Below, one piece after another: positions 59,402 to 64,000 of a stretch of DNA of 64,000 nt (position 1 is its first letter; each line of letters opens with the position of its first letter). The notes below the pieces were generated by a model, which saw only the letters and a list, made by a program, of their open reading frames with translations, was not told the origin of the DNA and did not search any database. The translations under genes and the position numbers were made by a program. The DNA is from Trametopsis cervina (Eukaryota > Basidiomycota > Agaricomycetes > Polyporales > Irpicaceae), in assembly GCA_022385755.1 (NCBI GenBank), contig MU278367.1, positions 372,001-436,000 on the forward strand. The letters are read 5' to 3'.

Positions 59402-60139
59402 CTACTGCTTCTTGTGGAGGTCCTGTGCCCAGGAAGGAGGCTCGTCTTTGCCCTCATCCTCAAGCTTTTCACCCTCTTCAAGTGTTTCGTGGACAGTGTC
59501 GGCCTTGTGCTCGGCAGGTGCGTATACCTGCAGCAATAGTCAGTCTGGGTCTTCGGTAGATCCGAAGGACCTGAACACTGACCGTAGAAAGGATCAGAGG
59601 CGTCTCGCCCTTGTTAACAAACTGTATGCGAGACACAATTCAGCGTGGTATGTGGACAATCGTATATAATAATGGCTACTCACGTTGTGTGTTGCGCCAG
59701 CAGGTACTATAACAATGTCTCCTGGACCGATGCGTTCCTACATGGAGATCAGTCAAATCAATTTGTTAAGGGACAAACATGTATGCATACAGTTTTACCG
59801 TTCACAATGGCGTCGGCACTCCCGGAGTGGAAGGTTAGATGTTGGTCTACGGTGTGAATTTCCTATATCACAGGCTTGGTTAGTATGTAGCGTCCGCAAG
59901 AATCTGTGGGTATATGCACCTCTCCGATCTCGCCCCCAACTGGAATGGTCATGATAACGAGCTGTACAAGATTCAGAAGTAGAAGAATATACAGCCCACG
60001 CGCGAAACCCCACCTGGCTGTTCCTTCCGGTCCACATCACGCGTCTGAACTTTCCGCTCGCAGATGCGACGGCAACAATGTTCTTGAAGACAGCCATATC
60101 CTTGGGAGGCTCGGTATTAGGTTTGAATGGGAAAGACAT
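59402..60139 (-). CDS. Small cupin-fold protein
   Basis: The start ('MSFPFKPNTEPPKDMAVFKN') is at 60139. Exons continue 'SGKFRRVMWTG', 'SQLVIMTIPVGGEIGE', 'TVDQHLTFHSGSADAIVNG' and 'IGPGDIVIVPAGATHN', and end '...EGKDEPPSWAQDLHKK' with a stop at 59402. This is the small conserved cupin found in bacteria and fungi (annotated as cupin or mannose-6-phosphate isomerase-like). The first cupin motif is reduced: its usual first His is replaced, as 'GEIGEEIH' leaves one His. The second motif 'PGDIVIVPAGATHNF' keeps its His. The metal and substrate are unknown. At least five exons, with short introns. No lesion seen. Confidence 0.82.
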
Positions 60140-61275
60140 GGCGGTTCGTAGGAAGAGGTGGCTGGGTCGGTGGGGTGCTGTTGAACGTAAGAGGCTCGTT
60201 CGTCTGAGGGAAAGAGTACGAAGCATGATGGATGGTAGGGATTAAGTATGCGAGCGACTGGACAGCTGTGTGACCGTGACCGGGCGAGAATCGTAAACTT
60301 GGGATGAGTGCATGCAGATCGGCATCGTGACGTCACAGGAAGCCATCATCATTGGGGACATACACAACGAGCGTCCTGCTACGATCGCAGCTTCTGCGTC
60401 CTGAGACCGAACCGCAATCTTCATTTGCAAGCAACGTTCGAGAGCGTTTGTCTGACAAACCGTAAATACAATTCACCCACACTCCTAGTCGCCAGCAATA
60501 GCAAATGACTGCCTCGAGAGTTTCAGAGCAGACGTAACAGCATGAAGCGCTACCAGTGAACATGGGATGCGAGAAGCTGACCAACGTATGAATTCGGTGT
60601 CGCGTTAGTCTTTGAATGGTAAATCACCAGCTCTTGGGATGAGGACACCTATCAGCATGATCAACGTGTGTGCTGAAGGCCGCCGTCCGCTGTTTGAGAG
60701 GTATGTAAGGCAAGTGCCCGCGAGCAGATGAGTGTGGAGGGTTTCTGTCATTGAGGTGCGGGCGGAGGGGGCGGGGGGCGGTTATAGAACAGGCGGGGAC
60801 AGAGGCTGCGACCATCCGTCGGTCATGTACAGCCTTGTCAGCTGGACGCAGCATGACCATCGCAATGCATCGATGGTAGTTCCAGAGCGAGCAAATAGGT
60901 GGAGGTCTGACACTGTCGAACGCGAACAGGGTCCAGTACGCGGTATGTCGCGACCGCGGGACGCTCACTCGGTGCGAATCTGGATTCCGACGCGTAGCTC
61001 GCGATGCTGGACGTTACTGTATCAGTAATTACTTGTAGCATGGACTGAGTCGAGGTTCACCTGTACTGATCGTGTTGCCAAAAGAAAAGACTGAGAGTAC
61101 GGCAACACCAGAAAGTCAAGCACCCCCCAATTTTGGAAATCATCCAGACATCGTTTTGTCGTGTCATTCTTTACCATAAGATCAAGACTATGTTCGCTCT
61201 TGTCTAACCAATAGTGCGTTGGCTCGGTGTCACTTTCGGCGTTACTGTATGTAAGGAAAAGACAGTACATTTGTT
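60140..61275. other. Cupin upstream region and diverged repeat
   Basis: About 1.1 kb. It contains one member of a diverged repeat pair (60383-60616) and a second stretch (about 60790-60870) resembling the promoter of the coiled-coil gene. A frame of 82 codons (61022-61270, -) lies directly downstream of that gene and may be an additional exon of it. Confidence 0.45.
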
Positions 61276-61932
61276 CTACTTACGGAGGGTCAAATACTTC
61301 TCCACAAATTCCTTGTAGTCACCGATGCGTTTCTCTGCCTGCTCATTCGCATCCTTCACTGCCTTCTCTACCGCTTCCTTCGTATCCTGCTCTGCCTTCT
61401 CTAGCGCTTCCTTCGCTTCCTTCTCCGCCTTCTCCGCCTTTGCCTCCGCCTTCGCCTCCGCCTTTTCTACCGCTTCCTTCGCTTCCTTCTCCGCCTTCTC
61501 CGCCTTTGCCTCCGCCTTCGCCTTCGCCTTCTCTACCGCTTCCTTCGTATACTGCGCAGCCTTCTCCGCCTTCGCCTCCGCCTTCTCTACCGCTTCCTTC
61601 GCTTCCTTTGCTACCTTCTGCAGGGCCGCCTTCAAGTCCTGCTCACGCTTCAGGTACATCTCAACCTGCGTCTTTAGGCTAGCAACCTCCTCCATCAGGC
61701 GCGTGTTCTGAGTAACCTGTGACTCCATCCATCGAATGACTTCTGGCGAGGCGTCGGGGAGTTCGATCGGGCTGCCCAACTGCCCTGGCAGCAAGCTGGA
61801 CTCAGTGTTGGGTCCCGCGGGGGAGGGGCTGCTCCGGGGATATGTATGGTACCGGGGGGCTGCAGCCGAAGGGCCCGCCAATGTGGTGGTCCTAGTGGGT
61901 GCCAAGACTTGTTGTTCATTTGGGGAAGACAT
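61276..61932 (-). CDS. Coiled-coil protein with 11-residue repeats
   Basis: A 218-residue frame from ATG 61932 was taken as the start because the frame upstream to 62085 reads like leader sequence. The N-terminal 70 residues are Pro/Ser-rich. A conventional coiled coil follows ('LMEEVASLKTQVEMYLKREQ'). Then comes a run of about 110 residues of Ala, Lys and Glu in 11-mers, with two nearly identical 22-residue units ('KEAVEKAEAKAEAKAEKAEK' plus 'EA'; 66-base DNA repeats at about 61400-61530) and shorter variants on each side. Such 11-residue periodicity gives right-handed or straight helical rods, as in group 3 LEA proteins. A desiccation or membrane-surface role is inferred only. A possible further exon (61022-61270) would extend the C-terminus. 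Confidence 0.68.
   Translation of the reverse strand: MSSPNEQQVLAPTRTTTLAGPSAAAPRYHTYPRSSPSPAGPNTESSLLPGQLGSPIELPDASPEVIRWMESQVTQNTRLMEEVASLKTQVEMYLKREQDLKAALQKVAKEAKEAVEKAEAKAEKAAQYTKEAVEKAKAKAEAKAEKAEKEAKEAVEKAEAKAEAKAEKAEKEAKEALEKAEQDTKEAVEKAVKDANEQAEKRIGDYKEFVEKYLTLRK
61400..61530. repeat. 66-bp tandem repeat within the coiled-coil gene
   Basis: Two adjacent DNA units of about 66 bases encode the two near-identical 22-residue (two 11-mer) repeats. Similar but shorter units lie on each side (61330-61400 and 61530-61610). The array probably varies in copy number by slippage or unequal exchange. Confidence 0.75.
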
Positions 61933-63175
61933 GTCGAAAGAGAGTGGGGAAGGGATATAACACACCCGTCTGCGGGGATACCAGCGTTGCGGCTGCCTAT
62001 AGAAGAGATGTGGACGGAGAGCCTGGAGGCTTCGAACGGTCTGTCGTTCATGCACAGCATTGCCAGCTGGATGCCCGGTAGCCATCTACAGAGCAGTCAA
62101 GTCGCGGCTCGTGCATGTTCATTATAACTTGGTGGTGGTCAAGCGCTGTCAAGACGGACTCTGTAGGCGGGTACGCGGGCGATGTTCAAACTCAGTCACG
62201 TGAGCGTATTTCAGCACCAATCGGCGCTTAACACTAGTCATACTCGGTTATAGTCGAACCACCAGGACGACGCTATACGCATCGGTCTCCAATCCATGCT
62301 TTCGCGACCCACGGTGAGTCTTATGTTCAAACGTAGCTGTCTCCTTTCAAGCTGACGGATAGACTCGCAGTAGTCGTGCTACGCTGTCACATATGTCGAA
62401 CACAGCCACGGTCGCCTCGTTGCTGCGGATGAAGCATGCAAATATATTTTTTCTTTTGCCTGCTTCGAGTACTGCTCAGCGCGATCTCAACAGATGAGAC
62501 TGGTATATGTGCAGTCAAGAGTGCGAGAGGCGGTACCGCTGTACCGGAGGAGAATCTGGCCCTCAAACGTCCATCGATCCACAACGACCCCCATCCCAGC
62601 CATTGAAGTGCAATGCCTGACGTGAACATTCCCGTCTGGCGAGAATGCGACTGGCATTCTCACCAGCCGGAATTGTTCTGATGGTGTTGTATGTGTATCG
62701 TGCTGAGATATGCCGGTCAGGGCGTGTAGACGTAGGCGTAAAGGTAGTATAATGCTGAACATGCTCATCACACATCGGAACGTTTTTATAATGATAAATA
62801 TGATGATATCGATGGGTTGTGCAACGCTGTGTTCAATCATGAGCTCCGATGTGAGGATGAAGGTATCATTAGCTTCTGCGTCCTGAGATTTCATTTGGAT
62901 ATCGTCTGTATATGAGAGACTGTGAATGCAATTCACTTGCCTCCGATCACCAGCTGTAGCGTATGACTAGGCTGAGACCTTAGGAGTAAATGCACCAGAA
63001 TAAAGCGGTACTCGGTAACATGAGATGTGATAAGATCATCAACATATCAACTCGGCGTCGCGCTAGCCCTTGGTCATAGTTGGAGGCAGACTCAACACAA
63101 GCAGAGCTCCAACCCCCCAAATATTACATATTACTAGATGAGATGCACTGCTTACATATCTATGTGATATTGCAT
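61933..63175. promoter_or_regulatory. Upstream region of the coiled-coil gene
   Basis: About 1.2 kb without a recognised gene. It contains the presumed promoter of the coiled-coil gene (a part of which is echoed at 60.8 kb) and the right-hand member of the diverged repeat pair. One frame of 149 codons (62487-62936, -) runs through the repeat and is not called. Confidence 0.4.
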
Positions 63176-64000
63176 TTAGGACAGAACTTTAGGCAACCCA
63201 TTTTCTGCGAGCAACGCTTCCGATGCGTCCAGCACGCGTGGACCGTCGCCCACCCTTGTGTGAATCAAGCTTTTTACTGAACCGACGGAGAAAGGTTTCG
63301 CGACGGCAGCGTTGAAGCCTTGGGGAACGGAGCCGCTCCCAACTCCTTGCCCTGCAAAGAGACTGAAGGGATCCTTGAATCCATCGGCCTGAGGGAAGTA
63401 TTTGACGATGAGTTCGACGATCTCCTTCACGTTCTCTTTGAGAGTGTAGATCACGGCGTTGGGTCCAGCATCATATGTATATGCGGCCTTGACGTGACCG
63501 GTCGTTTCGACAGCAACGCGGTTATACTCCACAATGAGGGCAATAATTGCGCGGGACACGTCGTTCATATAAAAGATCGGCGGGTCCGTATCGAGCGCAA
63601 CGGCGTGGAACTGGTTGGAATCCTGCATCGTGATTCGCGCGAAAGTGTCGAAGTCGCGTGCGAGGATGGCTTTCTTAATGGCCTCCATACGCGCGGGTAC
63701 GACTTCCTTGATACGATGTTGCAGGAGGGGTGATGTCTCGACTGTGCGTTGCATGCCGGAAGTAGAACTCGTGCCCTTCTTGTCATCCGAGACGACACAG
63801 ATGAGGGCGTGCATCTCCGGCCAATGCGATTGGGGGGCAACCTCAACGGCAAGCGAATCACTGCCATCTGCAGCGGAACCCATCTCCCAAGCTACGAATC
63901 CACCGAAGAGAGATCGGCATGCAGAACCAGAACCTTGGCGGGAAATGCGCGAAAGCTCTGAAGCTGATGTCGGAAGAGCGTACAGCGCAGCCAGAGAAGA
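63176..64000 (-). CDS. MVD1 (ERG19): Mevalonate diphosphate decarboxylase, C-terminal part
   Basis: This enzyme makes isopentenyl diphosphate from mevalonate diphosphate with ATP, feeding ergosterol synthesis in the cytosol. The window holds about 274 codons of the C-terminal part of a roughly 395-residue protein; the 5' end lies beyond position 64000. Family signatures seen are 'SRISRQGSGSACRSLFGGFV' (the Ser/Gly-rich ATP-phosphate loop), 'ALICVVSDDKKGTSSTSGMQ', 'RTVETSPLLQHRIKEVVP', 'ARITMQDSNQFHAVALDT' with 'PPIFYMNDVSRAIIALI', 'AYTYDAGPNAVIYTL' and 'SLIHTRVGDGPRVLD'. The frame is open with no intron over this part, in contrast to the intron-dense neighbours. No lesion was seen. Confidence 0.95.
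   Translation of the reverse strand, partial: SSLAALYALPTSASELSRISRQGSGSACRSLFGGFVAWEMGSAADGSDSLAVEVAPQSHWPEMHALICVVSDDKKGTSSTSGMQRTVETSPLLQHRIKEVVPARMEAIKKAILARDFDTFARITMQDSNQFHAVALDTDPPIFYMNDVSRAIIALIVEYNRVAVETTGHVKAAYTYDAGPNAVIYTLKENVKEIVELIVKYFPQADGFKDPFSLFAGQGVGSGSVPQGFNAAVAKPFSVGSVKSLIHTRVGDGPRVLDASEALLAENGLPKVLS

Larger units (their letters stand above)
60383..63072 (+). repeat. Diverged direct repeat pair flanking the coiled-coil gene
   Basis: The stretch at 60388-60616 resembles 62871-63072, in the same orientation. Shared cores are 'agcttctgcgtcctgaga' (exact, 18 bases), 'caattcac' and 'tcggtgtcgcgttagtc' against 'tcggcgtcgcgctagcc', with intervening sequence about 70-75% alike and small gaps. 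The two lie 2.4 kb apart, on either side of the hendecad-repeat gene. A second similarity links 60795-60870 with 61990-62075, upstream of the gene ('cagccttgtcagctgga' against 'cagcattgccagctgga'). These look like remnants of a tandemly amplified gene unit. Confidence 0.7.

Noticed and set aside
61325..61711. Long Ala/Ser/Phe-rich frame on the plus strand
   Set aside because: It is the antisense of the Lys/Glu/Ala repeat gene; its composition follows from the repeat codons and it has no protein logic of its own.
1..64000. tRNA, rRNA, CRISPR or riboswitch features
   Set aside because: I scanned for B-box-like GGTTCGA motifs and regular short repeats with spacers; isolated GTTCGA matches (for example near 36545 and 61757) lack a cloverleaf or A box.

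Overview
This 64 kb window is nuclear DNA from a filamentous basidiomycete, most likely an Agaricomycete. The evidence is short introns of about 45-65 nt with GTRNGT donors and CTAAC/CTAAT-like branch sites, split genes throughout, fungal-only families (DUF6699, SKG6-like single-pass membrane proteins, secreted M28 aminopeptidase, mitochondrial cytochrome c peroxidase) and F-box-like expansions. There are no operons, tRNAs, rRNAs, CRISPR arrays or intact transposons that I can support.

Layout. 0-5 kb: a degenerate F-box-family relic, then COG2 (-). 6.2-8.6 kb: a magnesium-chelatase/MoxR-like protein (-). 11-18.4 kb: a membrane protein with two beta-sandwich repeats (+), then VPS53 (-). 18.8-25.6 kb: a duplication-rich patch holding a collapsed COG2 pseudogene (+), an F-box-like gene (+), and a tandem F-box-like pair (-) whose second member is broken. 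26-35 kb: prefoldin subunit 4 (+), a muskelin-like kelch protein (-), an M28 aminopeptidase with 16 exons (-) and sphingosine-1-phosphate lyase (+). 35-39.4 kb: no recognisable gene. 39.5-51 kb: alpha-arrestin (+), DUF1479 dioxygenase (+), cytochrome c peroxidase (-), DUF6699 protein (+). 51.7-64 kb: LYAR-type nucleolar zinc finger (+), ATG3 (-), Yippee (-), an unassigned conserved protein (-), aldo/keto reductase (-), cupin (-), an 11-residue-repeat coiled-coil protein (-) and the 3' part of mevalonate diphosphate decarboxylase (-, running off the window).

Most genes are unrelated housekeeping functions: Golgi tethering (COG2, VPS53), folding (PFD4), autophagy (ATG3), sphingolipid and isoprenoid metabolism, peroxide detoxification and ubiquitin-linked regulation (arrestin, muskelin, F-box). 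The most notable structure is genomic. The pair 'F-box 3' end facing COG2 3' end' at the left edge reappears in inverted order about 18-25 kb away as 'COG2 pseudogene facing F-box copies', with complementary decay: COG2 survives in one block and the F-box gene in the other. I see no convincing new multi-gene defence or metabolic system. Several gene models (M28 peptidase, Yippee, PFD4, F-box genes, membrane protein) were resolved by hand to exon level with consistent phases.
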